DNA of 64,000 nt, from contig NZ_BMKW01000004.1 in assembly GCF_014644535.1 (NCBI RefSeq), forward strand, positions 186,001 through 250,000. Direction: 5' to 3'. The position numbers were made by a program, and so were the translations under genes. Shown here piece by piece: positions 43,256 through 53,702 of the stretch. This stretch comes from Neoroseomonas lacus (GTDB taxonomy: Bacteria; Pseudomonadota; Alphaproteobacteria; Acetobacterales; Acetobacteraceae). Position 1 is the stretch's first letter. Each line of letters begins with the position of its first letter. The notes under the pieces are model-generated. The model had not been told where the DNA came from. It saw nothing but the letters and a program-made list of their open reading frames with translations, and searched no databases.

Positions 43256-45520
43256 ATGACCATCCCCACCGAGACCATCACTGTCCCCAACCTGCCCGCC
43301 GAGGCAGAGATCGTGATCGACCGCTGGGGCATCCCGCATATCCGTTCCTCGACCGAGGCCGGCGCCTTCTTCGCCCAGGGCTTCAACGCCGCGCGCGACC
43401 GGCTGTGGCAGATGGACACCTGGCGCAAGCGTGGCCTCGGCCTGCTGGCCGGCGATCTCGGCGCGGCCTATGTCGAGCGAGACCAGGCCGCCCGGCTGCT
43501 GCTCTATCGCGGCGAAATGGCCGCCGAATGGGCCGAATACGGCCCGGACGCCGAGGCCTGGACAACTGCCTTCGCCGCCGGAATCAACGCCTATGTCGAC
43601 CTGGTGGCACGCGAACCGGCGCGCCTCCCGCTGGAATTCAAACTGCTCGATACGCAGCCGGCCCATTGGTCGCCCGAGGATGTCGTGCGCTGCCGCACCC
43701 ATGCCCGCGTGCGCAACCTCGACGCTGAAATCACCCGCAACAACATCGCCGCGCGCTTCGGCATCGAGGCCGACCGCTTCCACAAGCTGCTCGAACCCGC
43801 CTGGACCGTGGTGGCGCCCGAAGGCTGGCAGGCCGAACCGATCCCGCCCGAGGTAATGCGGACCTATCTGCTCGCCACCGAGCCGAACGCCATCGGCAGC
43901 GGCACGCCGAGCGACCCAGTCGCGCTCGACAACCAGGGCAGCAACAACTGGGCGCTGGCGCCCTCGCGTACCACGACGGGCCGCGCCATCCTGGCGAGCG
44001 ACCCGCATCGCGTGCATGAACAGCCCTCGCTGCGCTACATCACGCATCTGACCGCGCCGGGGTTGAACGTGATCGGCGCCGGCGAGCCGGCGGTGCCGGG
44101 CGTCAGCCTCGGCCACAATGACGTGCTGGCCTTCTCGCTGACCATCCATCCGACCGACCAGGAAGACCTCTACGTCTACGAACTGCATCCCGAGGATGCC
44201 GAGCTCTACCGCTATGGCGAGGGCTGGGAACGGATGCGCCTGGTGGAGGAACACATCCCGGTGCGAGGCGAGGCGCCGCGCGCCGTCACCCTGCGCTTCA
44301 CCCGCCATGGCCCGGTGCTGTACCACGATCCGGCGGGTAAGCGTGCCTATGCGCTGCGCAGCGTCTGGCAACTGCCCGGCACCGCCGCCTATCTGGCGAG
44401 CCTCAACTACCTGAAGGCGCGCAACTTCGAGGATTACGCGAAGGCGCTGGAAGGCTGGGGCGCCCCCTCGACCAACCACGTCGTCGCCGATGTGGACGGC
44501 AATATCGGCTGGGCCGCCGCCGGCATGGTGCCGATCCGCCCGAGCTGGGACGGGCTGCTACCGGTCCCCGGCGATGGGCGGCATGAATGGGCCGGCATCA
44601 TGCGGTCCTCCGGCCTGCCGCGTGCGACCAACCCGGCATCGGGCTGGCTCGGCACCGCCAACCAGATGAACCTGCCAGCCGATTACGATCATGCCGCGAA
44701 GAAGACCGGCTTCGAATGGACCGACGGCGCCCGCTTCGCCCGGCTGTCCGGCGCGCTGGCGGGCGATCATCGCTGGTCCGTCGCCGAGACGCTGGCCCTG
44801 CAGTCGGACGTGACCTGCGTGCCGGCGCGGCGGCTTTGCGCCTTGCTGGCCCGCATGGACGACGCCCATCCGGCCTGGGCGTTGCTGGCCGGCTGGGATC
44901 ACCGCCTGCTCGCCGAAAGCGGCCCGGCCGCGCTCTTCGAAATCTGGTTCGCCAAGCATCTCGTGCCTGGCGTGATGCTGGCCCTGGCGCCGGAGGGCCT
45001 GCCCGCCATGGTCGCCGTGCCCGACACGCAACTGACCCTGACCTTGCTGGAAGGCGAGGAGCACGCCGCCCGTCGCGATGCCCTGCTGCGCGAGACGCTG
45101 TCCGCCGCCTGGGGCGAGGCCACGACCCTGCTCGGCCCGGACCCGGCCGGTTGGGCCTGGGGCACGCTGCACCAGGGCTATTTCGAACACCCACTGTCGC
45201 GCTTCGCCCCGGAGCTGGCGGCGCGGCTGGATGTCGGGCCGGCGCCGAAGGGCGGATCCAACCTCACCATCAACAACAATGGCTGGCGGACGAAGGATTT
45301 CCGGGTGATCTCGGGCGTGTCGTGGCGGATGGTGCTGGATGTCGGCAATTGGGACGCCAGCGTCACCATCAACAGCCCGGGCCAGTCGGGCGACCCGGAC
45401 AGCCCGCATTACCGCGACCTGTTCCCGCTCTGGGCGCGCGATGAATATGTCCCGATGCTGTTCAGCGAGGCGGCGGTCGATGCAGCGGCGGAGGCGCGGA
45501 TCCTGCTTCGGGCCGGGTAG
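43256..45520 (+). CDS. Penicillin acylase family (Ntn) amidohydrolase
   Basis: A 754-residue precursor of the Ntn-hydrolase class. The autocatalytic cleavage site is clear: Gly-Ser229 in DNQGSNNWALAPSRT, and Ser229 becomes the N-terminal nucleophile of the beta chain. The oxyanion/anchor region SDPHRVH and VPGVSLGHNDVLAFSLT follow, with NLTINNNGW and VLDVGNWDASV late. Family members cleave amides such as beta-lactam side chains or N-acyl-homoserine lactones. Unlike most, it has no signal peptide (TIPTETITVPNLPAEAEI at the start), so it may be cytoplasmic. Single gene. Confidence 0.9.
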   Translation: MTIPTETITVPNLPAEAEIVIDRWGIPHIRSSTEAGAFFAQGFNAARDRLWQMDTWRKRGLGLLAGDLGAAYVERDQAARLLLYRGEMAAEWAEYGPDAEAWTTAFAAGINAYVDLVAREPARLPLEFKLLDTQPAHWSPEDVVRCRTHARVRNLDAEITRNNIAARFGIEADRFHKLLEPAWTVVAPEGWQAEPIPPEVMRTYLLATEPNAIGSGTPSDPVALDNQGSNNWALAPSRTTTGRAILASDPHRVHEQPSLRYITHLTAPGLNVIGAGEPAVPGVSLGHNDVLAFSLTIHPTDQEDLYVYELHPEDAELYRYGEGWERMRLVEEHIPVRGEAPRAVTLRFTRHGPVLYHDPAGKRAYALRSVWQLPGTAAYLASLNYLKARNFEDYAKALEGWGAPSTNHVVADVDGNIGWAAAGMVPIRPSWDGLLPVPGDGRHEWAGIMRSSGLPRATNPASGWLGTANQMNLPADYDHAAKKTGFEWTDGARFARLSGALAGDHRWSVAETLALQSDVTCVPARRLCALLARMDDAHPAWALLAGWDHRLLAESGPAALFEIWFAKHLVPGVMLALAPEGLPAMVAVPDTQLTLTLLEGEEHAARRDALLRETLSAAWGEATTLLGPDPAGWAWGTLHQGYFEHPLSRFAPELAARLDVGPAPKGGSNLTINNNGWRTKDFRVISGVSWRMVLDVGNWDASVTINSPGQSGDPDSPHYRDLFPLWARDEYVPMLFSEAAVDAAAEARILLRAG

Positions 45521-45547
45521 GCCCGAACGGTCAGCGCCTGGCGTCTC

Positions 45548-45699
45548 ATACCAGCGGCCCGAGCACCTGACTCGGACCGGATCCGCGGATGCGGCCCGCC
45601 GGCAGTCCGGCGAAAGCCTGGCGAACCGGAGGTTTGCGCCCGGCGTCTGAGGGTTCGAAAAGGCGAATACCAGCGGTCACGAATACGGGCCGCTGGTAT
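45548..45699. repeat. Repeats bracketing an intergenic gap
   Basis: ATACCAGCGGCCCG at 45548-45561 recurs inverted as CGGGCCGCTGGTAT at 45686-45699 (14 of 14), and ATACCAGCGG recurs directly at 45667-45676. The right arm touches the stop codon of the tetR gene. The segment may fold as a large stem or be a small mobile intergenic element; both flanking genes converge on it. Confidence 0.55.
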
Positions 45700-46349
45700 C
45701 AGCCGGTCTCCTGGGCAGTATCGGTCGCCAGCGCGCCGCGCAGGAAGGTCTCGACCGCATCGGCAACCAGGCGGGCCACCTCCGCATCGTCCGGCGGCCC
45801 CCGCAGGCCAAGCAGCAGGAACATGTGCACCACGCCGATCGCCATGCCGAACAGCATGTCGGACGCCGCAGAGGCATCGGTCAGACGCAGCCGGCCCTGC
45901 TCGATCTCGGCCGCCAGGCGCCGTTCCAGCGGCCCCGCACCGCGCCCGGGCCCCGCCCGGTAGAAGGCGCCAGCCAGTTCCGGCGACCGGCCCACCTCGG
46001 CGATGACCACGCGCACGACCTCGATCTGGCGCGGCTCGAGCAGGTGCCTGATCACCGGTTCCAGCATGCCGCGCAGCGCTGTGGACAGGTCCGGATGGTG
46101 CTCCATCGCCATGTCCATCACGCAGGGGGCGAAGCAATCCTCCATCACCACTTCGAACAGCGCCGCCTTGGACGGGTAGTGCTGATACAGGGTGCGCTTG
46201 GACATGCCGGCACCGCGCGCGACATCGTCCATCCGCGCCGCGGCATAGCCGTCGCGCAGGAAGACATCGGCCGCCGCCTCGCGCAGCAGGCGAGCACGAT
46301 CGGCCTCCGACAGGCGTCGCCGCGCGACGGGTTCGACCGTCTCGCTCAT
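45699..46349 (-). CDS. TetR family regulator of the tripartite RND pump
   Basis: A 216-residue regulator. The helix-turn-helix is [20 protein letters not shown] and [25 protein letters not shown] (residues about 22-66). The C-terminal domain is the AcrR/RutR-like TetR_C type ([19 protein letters not shown]). ATG 46349 overlaps the upstream outer-membrane factor stop by four bases, so the repressor is the last gene of the pump operon it probably controls. The twin palindromes at 52228-52267 are its likely operators. Confidence 0.9.
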   Translation of the reverse strand: MSETVEPVARRRLSEADRARLLREAAADVFLRDGYAAARMDDVARGAGMSKRTLYQHYPSKAALFEVVMEDCFAPCVMDMAMEHHPDLSTALRGMLEPVIRHLLEPRQIEVVRVVIAEVGRSPELAGAFYRAGPGRGAGPLERRLAAEIEQGRLRLTDASAASDMLFGMAIGVVHMFLLLGLRGPPDDAEVARLVADAVETFLRGALATDTAQETG

Positions 46350-47827
46350 GATGCGCCGCTGCTGCCCTGCGTCATGGCGCCGCTCCTCTCCTGCCATCCG
46401 CCCCCGAGGGCACGATACAGGGATACGCGGTTTTGTAACCGAAGCAATTCGAGCCCGATGAGTTCCTGCTGCGCGGTGAAGAGCTGCCGCTGGGAATCGA
46501 GCGGCGCCTGGTAGTTGTCGAGCCCGCTGCGGAAGCGCAGCAACGCCAGATTGTAGGCCGCCTGGTAGGAGGCGACGAGGGCACGCTGCGCGGCGATCTG
46601 CCGGTCGTAGGTGCCGGTGGCCGCCAGCGCGTCGGCGACTTCGCGGAAGGCGGTCTGCACCGTCCGCTCATAGGTCGCGACCTGGATGTCGGTGCGGATC
46701 TTCGCCGCATCGAGGCTGCCTTCCAGCGCGCCGCCGGAGAAGATCGGGATGTTGATCTGCGGTGCGAAGGACCAGACCCCACTGCCCGCGCCGAACAGCG
46801 TCGACAGCGCGGCGCTGCCGGTCCCCGCGCTGCCGGTCAGGGTGATGGAGGGGAAGAAGGCGGCGCGTGCGGCACCGACCTCGGCATTGGCGGCGGCGAG
46901 GTTTCGTTCCGCTGCCAGCACATCCGGCCGGCGCAGCAGGATGTCCGAGCTGACGCCGGGGGAGACCACCGCCACGGCCGGGTCGCGGGCCGAGAGCGAG
47001 GAAGGCAGGAGGTTCTCGGGCACCGGCGTGCCGAGCAGCAGCGCCAGCGCGTTCACATCCTGCGCCTTGGCGCGGCTGTAGCGTTCGAGGCTGGCGCGCG
47101 CCGTCTCCACCGAAGTCTGCGCCTGGCGCAGCGCGAGCTCGGTCGCCGTGCCGCCCTGGTAGGCGGCACGGGTGATGTCGTAGGCTTCCTGCTGGTTGGC
47201 CAGCGTCTGCCGCGTCAGGTCGATCAGTTCCTGGTCGGCGGCGATGGCGAGCCAGCCGCTCGCCACCTGCCCAACGAGGGTGATCTGCGCGCTGCGCCGC
47301 GTCTCCTCATAGCCGAGATAGCGCTCGAAGGCGGCGGTGCTGAGGCTGCGGATGCGGCCGAACAGGTCGATCTCATAGGCGCTGAGGCCGACACTCGCCT
47401 CGTAGACGCGGCGGTTGACGCCCGCCGTGCTGTCGACCGGCACAGCGGTGGAGGCGAGGCCGAGCGGTGTCCGGCTGGTCGTGAAGCTGCCCGTCGCGCC
47501 GAATTGCGGGAACAGGTCGGCGCGCTGGACACGGAACTGGGCGGAGGCCTCCGCCGCATTGAGCACGGCGATGCGCAGGTCACGGTTGTTGGCGAGCGCC
47601 GTCTCGATGGCGCGGTTCAGCCGCGCATCGGTGAAGACGTCGCGCCAGCCGATCGCGTCGGCGGAGCGCAGTGGGTCGACCGGCGCGGCGGCAGCGGCGA
47701 CACGGCGATAGGCCGGCCCCTCCGGCCACCCCGCGGTGACCGAGGCGTCGGTCGCGGGCCGGTCGGGGATCAGGCTGCAGCCGGCATTCAACAGCAGCGC
47801 GAAGGTCAGGACGGGAAGACGCGGCAT
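46346..47827 (-). CDS. RND efflux outer-membrane factor lipoprotein (NodT/OprM family)
   Basis: A 493-residue protein from ATG 47827 (GGAGAG before it); a GTG at 47833 overlapping the transporter stop is an alternative. The lipobox is LNAGCS. Two TolC-type repeats of paired helices are visible ([20 protein letters not shown] with [11 protein letters not shown], and [20 protein letters not shown] with SITLTGSAG). It forms the exit channel for the RND transporter encoded directly upstream. Confidence 0.93.
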   Translation of the reverse strand: MPRLPVLTFALLLNAGCSLIPDRPATDASVTAGWPEGPAYRRVAAAAAPVDPLRSADAIGWRDVFTDARLNRAIETALANNRDLRIAVLNAAEASAQFRVQRADLFPQFGATGSFTTSRTPLGLASTAVPVDSTAGVNRRVYEASVGLSAYEIDLFGRIRSLSTAAFERYLGYEETRRSAQITLVGQVASGWLAIAADQELIDLTRQTLANQQEAYDITRAAYQGGTATELALRQAQTSVETARASLERYSRAKAQDVNALALLLGTPVPENLLPSSLSARDPAVAVVSPGVSSDILLRRPDVLAAERNLAAANAEVGAARAAFFPSITLTGSAGTGSAALSTLFGAGSGVWSFAPQINIPIFSGGALEGSLDAAKIRTDIQVATYERTVQTAFREVADALAATGTYDRQIAAQRALVASYQAAYNLALLRFRSGLDNYQAPLDSQRQLFTAQQELIGLELLRLQNRVSLYRALGGGWQERSGAMTQGSSGAS

Positions 47828-47829
47828 GG

Positions 47830-50800
47830 TCACTCTCCGGCCGCCGGCAGTGCCGCGGGGGCCTTGGTCTCGGTAGGCGTTTCGGACTTCCGCCTGGTGC
47901 GGAACAGCCGCAGCACCACCAGGAAGAAGACCGGCACGAAGGTGATGGCGAGCAGCGTGCCAGCGATCACGCCGCCCAGCACGCCGATGCCGATGGCGTT
48001 CTGCCCGCCGGCCCCCGCGCCGGTGGCAATCGCCAGCGGCACCACGCCGAGCCCGAAGGCGAGCGAGGTCATGATGATCGGCCGCAGGCGCTGCCGCGCG
48101 GCATCCACCGCCGCTTCCAGCAGCCCCATGCCGCGGTCGAAGTTCTCCTTGGCGAATTCGACGATCAGGATGGCGTTCTTGGCCGACAACCCGATGGTGG
48201 TGAGCAGGCCGACCTGGAAGTAGATGTCGTTGGACAGCCCGCGTAGCAGCGAGGCGGCGACGGCGCCCAGCACGCCGAGCGGCACCACCATCATCACCGC
48301 GGCCGGGATCGACCAGCTTTCATACAATGCCGCCAGGCACAGGAAGACCACCAGCAGCGACAACGCATAGAGTGCCGGCGCCTGGCCGGAGGATTGGTTC
48401 TCCTCATAGGACAACCCGCTCCAGGCATGGCCGAAGCCCGGCGGCAATTGCGCGGCGAGGCGCTCCATCTCCGCCATCGCCTCGCCCGAGGTATGACCCG
48501 GTGCCGGCATGCCGGCGATCTCGCGCGAGGCGATACCGTTGAAGCGTTCCAGCCGCGGCGAGCCATAGACCCATTCGGTGTGCCCGAAGGCGGAGAACGG
48601 CACCATTTGCCCCGAGGCATTGCGCACGAACCAGCGGTCGAGGTCGCCCGGCAGCATGCGGGCATTCGCCTCGCCCTGCAGATAGACGCGCTTGACCCGG
48701 CCGCGATCCATGAAGTCGTTGACGTAGGTCGCGCCCCAGGCGGTCGACAGCGTGGTGTTGATGTCCGACACGGACAGGCCGAGCGCGCTGGCGCGTTCCC
48801 AGTCGATGTCCAGGCGGAACTGCGCCTCGTCATTCAGGCCGTTCGGGCGCACCGCCATCAGGACGGGGCTTTGCGCCGCGGCGCCGAGCAGCTGGTTGCG
48901 CGCGGCCATCAGCGCGTCATGCCCCTGGCCGCCCTGATCGAGCAGCTGGAAAGTGAAGCCCGTCGCATTGCCAAGCTCGGTGATCGCTGGCGGCGCGAAG
49001 GCGAAGATCATCGCGTCCCGATACCCGCCGAATCGCCGCATGATGCGCCCGGTCAGCGCCTGCACGCTGTTGGCGGCACCGGGCCGTTCGGACCAGTCGC
49101 GCAGCTTGACGAAGGCCATGCCGGAATTCTGCCCGCGGCCACTGAAGTTGAAGCCATTGATGGCGAAGACCGAAGCGACGACGCCGGTCTCGTCTTCCCG
49201 CAGATAGCGCGTGACTTCATCGAGCGCGCGCTGGGTGCGGTCGGCCGTGGCACCGGGTGGCGCGACGACCTGCACGAAGGCGATACCCTGGTCCTCATCC
49301 GGCAGGAAGCCACCAGGGAGGCGCAGGAACATCACGCCGAGGCCGGCCAGCAGCGCCGCATAGATCACCAGCATGCGGAAGGGTCGCCGCAGGCTGGCGC
49401 CGATGCCGCGCGTATAGACGCGGTTGGTGCGGACGAAGCCACGGTTGAACCAGCCGAAGAAGCCGCGCGTCCCCTGGACCGGCTTGTGCGGCTTCAGCAG
49501 CGTTGCGCAGAGCGCGGGGGTGAAGAAGATCGCGGTCAGCACCGAGAGCCCCATCGCGGTGGCGATGGTGATGGAGAACTGCCGGTAGATCACGCCGGTC
49601 GATCCGCCGAAGAAGGCCATCGGCAGGAACACCGCGGCGAGCACCATGGCGATGCCGACCAGCGCGCCGGTGATCTGGTCCATCGATTTGCGCGTGGCTT
49701 CGAGCGGCGAAAGGTGCTCCTCCGCCATCACGCGTTCGACATTCTCGACCACGACGATGGCGTCATCGACCAACAGGCCGATGGCCAGCACCATGCCGAA
49801 CATGGTCAGCGTGTTGATGGTGAAGCCCGCCGCCTGCAGCACGGCGAAAGTGCCCAGCAGCACGACCGGCACGGCGATGGTCGGGATCAGCGTCGCCCTG
49901 AAGTTCTGCAGGAACAGGAACATCACCAGGAAGACGAGGACAACCGCCTCGATCAGCGTGTGCACCACGCTGGTGATCGACAGCACGACGAAGGGCGTCG
50001 TGTCGTAGGGATAGACCACCTCCAGCCCCGCCGGCAGCAGCGGGCGCAGCCGGTCGATGGTGGCGCGCACGGCGGCGGCGGTGTCGAGTGCATTGGCCCC
50101 GCTCGCCAGCTTCACGCCGATGCCGGCGGCCGGCTGGCCGTTGTAGAGCGAACCGATGGCATAGCTCTCGCTGCCGACCTCGATGCGCGCGACGTCACGC
50201 AGCCGCACCTGGGCGCCGTCGGTCTGCACGCGCAGCAGGATGGAGCCGAAATCCTCCGGCGAACGCAGATAGGACGGGCCGATCACCGTGGCGTTGAGCT
50301 GCTGACCCTGGACCGCGGGCAGGCCGCCCATCTCGCCGCTGGCGACCTGCACGTTCTGCGCGCGGATGGCGGTCGCGACATCGCCCGGCGTCAGGCCGTA
50401 ATTCAGCAGCTTCGCCGGGTCGAGCCAGATGCGCATGGCATATTGCGAGCCGAACACCTGGTAGTCGCCGACACCCGGCGTGCGGCTGAGCGGGTCCTGC
50501 ACATTGCTGGTCAGGAAGTCGGAGATGTCGGCATTCGTCATCCGCCCATCGGTCGAGACGAAGCCAACCACCAGCAGGAAGTTGCTGGTCGCCTTGGCGA
50601 CCCGGATGCCCTGCTGCTGCACCGTCTGCGGCAGGCGCGGCACGGCGAGCTGCACCTTGTTCTGCACCTGCACCTGCGCGGTGTCCGGGTCGGTGCCCTG
50701 GGCGAAGGTCAGCGTGATGGTCGCGCTGCCATCCTTCGACGCGTTCGAGGAGAAGTAGAGCAGGTTGTCGATGCCGGTGAGCTGCTGTTCGATCACCTGC

Positions 50801-50985
50801 ACGACCGTGCTCTGCACCGTCTCGGCCGAGGCGCCCGGATAGGTGACGGAGATCGAGATCGCCGGCGGCGCGATCGACGGATACTGCGCGACCGGCAGGC
50901 TGCGCAGCGCCAGCGCACCGGCCAGCATGATGGCGATGGCGAGCACCCAGGCGAAGACCGGGCGGTCGATGAAGAAGCGGGCCAT
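47830..50985 (-). CDS. RND multidrug efflux transporter (AcrB/MexB type, HAE1)
   Basis: A 1051-residue transporter, the normal AcrB length. It starts [20 protein letters not shown]. Motifs are [20 protein letters not shown], the TM4 Asp pair in [38 protein letters not shown] and the C-half [20 protein letters not shown]. It drives proton-coupled drug export in a trimer. It sits between the adaptor gene (13-base gap) and the outer-membrane factor gene. Confidence 0.95.
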   Translation of the reverse strand: MARFFIDRPVFAWVLAIAIMLAGALALRSLPVAQYPSIAPPAISISVTYPGASAETVQSTVVQVIEQQLTGIDNLLYFSSNASKDGSATITLTFAQGTDPDTAQVQVQNKVQLAVPRLPQTVQQQGIRVAKATSNFLLVVGFVSTDGRMTNADISDFLTSNVQDPLSRTPGVGDYQVFGSQYAMRIWLDPAKLLNYGLTPGDVATAIRAQNVQVASGEMGGLPAVQGQQLNATVIGPSYLRSPEDFGSILLRVQTDGAQVRLRDVARIEVGSESYAIGSLYNGQPAAGIGVKLASGANALDTAAAVRATIDRLRPLLPAGLEVVYPYDTTPFVVLSITSVVHTLIEAVVLVFLVMFLFLQNFRATLIPTIAVPVVLLGTFAVLQAAGFTINTLTMFGMVLAIGLLVDDAIVVVENVERVMAEEHLSPLEATRKSMDQITGALVGIAMVLAAVFLPMAFFGGSTGVIYRQFSITIATAMGLSVLTAIFFTPALCATLLKPHKPVQGTRGFFGWFNRGFVRTNRVYTRGIGASLRRPFRMLVIYAALLAGLGVMFLRLPGGFLPDEDQGIAFVQVVAPPGATADRTQRALDEVTRYLREDETGVVASVFAINGFNFSGRGQNSGMAFVKLRDWSERPGAANSVQALTGRIMRRFGGYRDAMIFAFAPPAITELGNATGFTFQLLDQGGQGHDALMAARNQLLGAAAQSPVLMAVRPNGLNDEAQFRLDIDWERASALGLSVSDINTTLSTAWGATYVNDFMDRGRVKRVYLQGEANARMLPGDLDRWFVRNASGQMVPFSAFGHTEWVYGSPRLERFNGIASREIAGMPAPGHTSGEAMAEMERLAAQLPPGFGHAWSGLSYEENQSSGQAPALYALSLLVVFLCLAALYESWSIPAAVMMVVPLGVLGAVAASLLRGLSNDIYFQVGLLTTIGLSAKNAILIVEFAKENFDRGMGLLEAAVDAARQRLRPIIMTSLAFGLGVVPLAIATGAGAGGQNAIGIGVLGGVIAGTLLAITFVPVFFLVVLRLFRTRRKSETPTETKAPAALPAAGE

Positions 50986-50997
50986 GATGGGTGTCCC

Positions 50998-52212
50998 TCA
51001 ATCCGCCGCCGCGACCTGGCCGGGGCGGGGGGGCGCCTCGGTGACGGCGACCTTGGCGCCGGGACGGATGCGCTGGACGCCTTCCATCACCACGCGGTCG
51101 CCGGCGGCGAGGCCGTCAGTCACCAGCCAGTTGGTGCCGATCGCGCGGCTCGTCTTGAGGATGCGCTGCTCGACCACATCCTGGGCGTTCACGACATAGG
51201 CCATCGGCTCGCCGCGCGGGGTGCGCAGCACCGCCTGCTGCGGCACCAGCAGTGCCTGGTCGATGGTGCCTTCCTCGACGCGGGCGCGCACGAACATGCC
51301 CGGCATCAACAACCCGTCCGGGTTGGGGAAGACCGCGCGCAGCGTCACCGAGCCGGTGCCCTGGTCGACGATGACCTCCGAGAACTGGATCTCGCCGCGA
51401 TGGGCATATTCAGTGCCGTCCTCGAGGATCAGCACCGCTGCGGCGCGGTCCGCGACGTCACGACGCAGCACGCCTTCGGCGATGTCGCGGCGCTGGCGCA
51501 GCAGGGCCGCGCTCGGCTGCGTCATGTCGACATAGATCGGATTGAGCTGGGTGACGGTGACCAGCGCACTCGCCTGGCTCGCCGTGACCAGCGCGCCGAC
51601 GGTGACCGAGGACCGCCCGGTGCGACCGTCGATCGGCGAGTTCACCACCGTGTAGCCGAGGTTGATCCGCGCCGTATCCACCGATGCCTGGGCCGAGGAG
51701 ACATCCGCCTGGGCCTGGTGCAGCGCGGCCTCGGCGAGGTCGAAATCCTGCTGGCTGACGGCGCGCGCGCGCACCAGCGGGCGATAGCGGTTGACGGTGA
51801 CTTCGGCCGATTGCGCGGTTGCCTGGGCGCGGGCAAGGGCGGCCTCGGCGGTTTCCAGCGATGCCTGGAAGGGGGCGGGGTCGATGCGGAACAGCGGCTG
51901 GCCGGCGGTCACCTCCTGGCCTTCGGTGAACAGCCTTTCGCGCAGCACGCCGCCGACCTGCGGGCGGACCTCGGCGACACGATAGGCCGCCGTGCGCCCC
52001 GGCAGCACCGTGGTCACCGGCGCGGCCTGCTGACGCAGGGTGACGACCGAGACCTGGGGCGGTGGAGGCGCGGCGGGGGCGGCGTTGGCGGCGCCGGCGC
52101 CTGGCTTGCCGTCACAGGCCGCGACAATGAGTAACGTCAGGACGGCTGCCGCGCGCCGGCGACCCATGCGGTGGCGTTCGGCGAGGTGGTGGTGCGAGTC
52201 GATGGAAGGCAT
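50998..52212 (-). CDS. RND efflux membrane-fusion lipoprotein (AcrA type)
   Basis: A 404-residue adaptor. ATG 52212 gives a short N-region before the hydrophobic signal and lipobox VAAC (VLTLLIVAACDG); ATG 52167 would also keep the signal. The AcrA features are TTVLPGRTAAYRVAEVRPQV, GGVLRERLFTEGQEVTAGQP, LFRIDPAPFQASLETAEAAL and INLGYTVVNSPIDGRTG. First gene of the four-gene pump operon adaptor-transporter-channel-tetR. Confidence 0.94.
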   Translation of the reverse strand: MPSIDSHHHLAERHRMGRRRAAAVLTLLIVAACDGKPGAGAANAAPAAPPPPQVSVVTLRQQAAPVTTVLPGRTAAYRVAEVRPQVGGVLRERLFTEGQEVTAGQPLFRIDPAPFQASLETAEAALARAQATAQSAEVTVNRYRPLVRARAVSQQDFDLAEAALHQAQADVSSAQASVDTARINLGYTVVNSPIDGRTGRSSVTVGALVTASQASALVTVTQLNPIYVDMTQPSAALLRQRRDIAEGVLRRDVADRAAAVLILEDGTEYAHRGEIQFSEVIVDQGTGSVTLRAVFPNPDGLLMPGMFVRARVEEGTIDQALLVPQQAVLRTPRGEPMAYVVNAQDVVEQRILKTSRAIGTNWLVTDGLAAGDRVVMEGVQRIRPGAKVAVTEAPPRPGQVAAAD

Positions 52213-52227
52213 ATGTGACCCTGTGAC

Positions 52228-52267
52228 GAAACTGACGAGTTTTCTAAAATGGAAACTGGCAAGTTTC
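52228..52267. promoter_or_regulatory. Twin TetR operators
   Basis: Two palindromes of the form GAAACT-N4-AGTTTC: 52228-52243 (last base differs) and 52252-52267 (perfect), centres 24 bp apart. They lie 16-55 bases upstream of the adaptor start in a locally AT-rich promoter region, consistent with two repressor dimers. Confidence 0.7.
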
Positions 52268-52418
52268 ATGACGTGGGTCAAGTGACATGTTGCAACGCAG
52301 CATGCTGGCTACTGCGCCACCGAGCCGTGGGGCCCTGCCTGTCGAATGGCTCGCTGGGACGGGGTGACGTCCACGCGATGGCCCCATACCATTCGCCGGA
52401 TGCGTTGAAGGCCGCCCG

Positions 52419-53702
52419 ATGACCGCACCCGCTCTGCCACCCAGCCTCTATGTCGCCACCGCGCGGCCGATGCCGCCGACGCCGCCGCTGGATGGCGACG
52501 CGCAGGCGGATGTCCTGGTGATCGGTGCCGGCTTCACCGGCCTGTCCACCGCGCTGCACCTGGCCGAAGGCGGCGTGCGGGTGATCGTGCTGGATTCGGC
52601 CGAACCGGGTTGGGGCGCCTCGGGGCGCAATGGCGGTCAGGTGAATCCCGGCCTGAAGCCGGACCCAGATGAGGTGGAGCGGGACTTCGGCCCCGAACTC
52701 GGTGGCCGCATGGTGCGCTTCGCTTGGGGGGCGCCGGAGACGACTTTCGGGTTGATCCGTCGATGGCAGATCGAATGCGACGCGCGGCAGGGTGGCACGA
52801 TGCGCGCCGCCTATCGGCCGCGCCATGCCGATGCCGTCCGCCGCTCGGCCGAGCAGGGGATGCGCCGCGGCCTGCCAGTCAGGCTGCTGGAACGCGACGC
52901 GGCGCGGCAGGCCACCGGCCATGAGCGCTACCTCGCGGTGATGCTGGATGCGAGCGGCGGCGACGTGCAGCCTTTCGACTACGCACGCGGCCTGGCCGCT
53001 GCGGCGCAGCGCGCGGGGGCGGTGGTGCATGGCGGCACGCGTGTCACCGCACTGAGCCGCGAGGGCGGCCTGTGGCGGGCGACGACCCCCAACGGCACGG
53101 TGCGCGCCGAGAAGGTCGTGCTCGGTACCAATGGCTACTCAGATGATTTGTGGCCCGGCCTGCGGCAAACCGTCGTGCCGGCCTTCAGTTCCATCGCTGC
53201 CACCGAGCCGCTCGCGCCGGAGGTGGTGGCCGGCATCATGCCGCATCGCGGATCGCTGTATGAGACCGGGCACATCACGGTCTATCTGCGGGTTGACCAG
53301 GCGGGGCGGCTGTTGATCGGTGGCCGCGGGCCGCAGCGGCCAATGAACGACCCCGGTCCGGTGCAGTTCATGATCCGCTATGCGGAGAGCCTCTGGCCGC
53401 AACTCGCCGGCGCGCGCTGGAGTTATGGCTGGAATGGCCAGGTTGCCATCACCCAGGACCACTACCCGCACATCCATGAACCAGCGCCGGGGCTGATCGC
53501 CTGCCTCGGCTACAATGGCCGCGGTGTCGCACTCGCGACGGCGATGGGCGGCGAAATCGCCAAGCTCGCCACCGGCACGGCGGCACGCGACATCGCGATG
53601 CCGGTCACCTCGATCAAGCCGATCCCCTTCCACGCCTTCTGGCGCCTCGGCGTCAATGCGAAGGTCATGGAAGGGCGGCTGCGGGACCGCTTCGGCCTTT
53701 AG
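52419..53702 (+). CDS. DAO-family FAD-dependent oxidoreductase (PuuB/OrdL-like)
   Basis: A 427-residue flavoprotein. The FAD-binding start is DVLVIGAGFTGLSTALHLAE after a short N-arm (PPSLYVATARPMPPTPPLDG). WGASGRNGGQVNPGLKPD is the typical GASGRNGG segment of gamma-glutamylputrescine oxidase-like enzymes. ACLGYNGRGVALATAMGGEI closes the FAD site. It would oxidise an amine or amino acid, giving an aldehyde or keto acid and H2O2. Its stop overlaps the oppositely oriented permease stop by four bases. Confidence 0.92.
   Translation: MTAPALPPSLYVATARPMPPTPPLDGDAQADVLVIGAGFTGLSTALHLAEGGVRVIVLDSAEPGWGASGRNGGQVNPGLKPDPDEVERDFGPELGGRMVRFAWGAPETTFGLIRRWQIECDARQGGTMRAAYRPRHADAVRRSAEQGMRRGLPVRLLERDAARQATGHERYLAVMLDASGGDVQPFDYARGLAAAAQRAGAVVHGGTRVTALSREGGLWRATTPNGTVRAEKVVLGTNGYSDDLWPGLRQTVVPAFSSIAATEPLAPEVVAGIMPHRGSLYETGHITVYLRVDQAGRLLIGGRGPQRPMNDPGPVQFMIRYAESLWPQLAGARWSYGWNGQVAITQDHYPHIHEPAPGLIACLGYNGRGVALATAMGGEIAKLATGTAARDIAMPVTSIKPIPFHAFWRLGVNAKVMEGRLRDRFGL

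Noticed and set aside
48394..52134. Very long open frame on the plus strand across the RND operon
   Set aside because: It is the antisense shadow of the transporter and adaptor genes: its protein is rich in Arg, His, Gln and Gly with no domain, and the minus-strand genes have clear families and starts.
52213..52281. Longer N-terminus for the AcrA-type adaptor starting at 52281
   Set aside because: The extra codons cover the twin operators and would place a non-signal sequence before the lipobox signal; the ATG at 52212 fits better.
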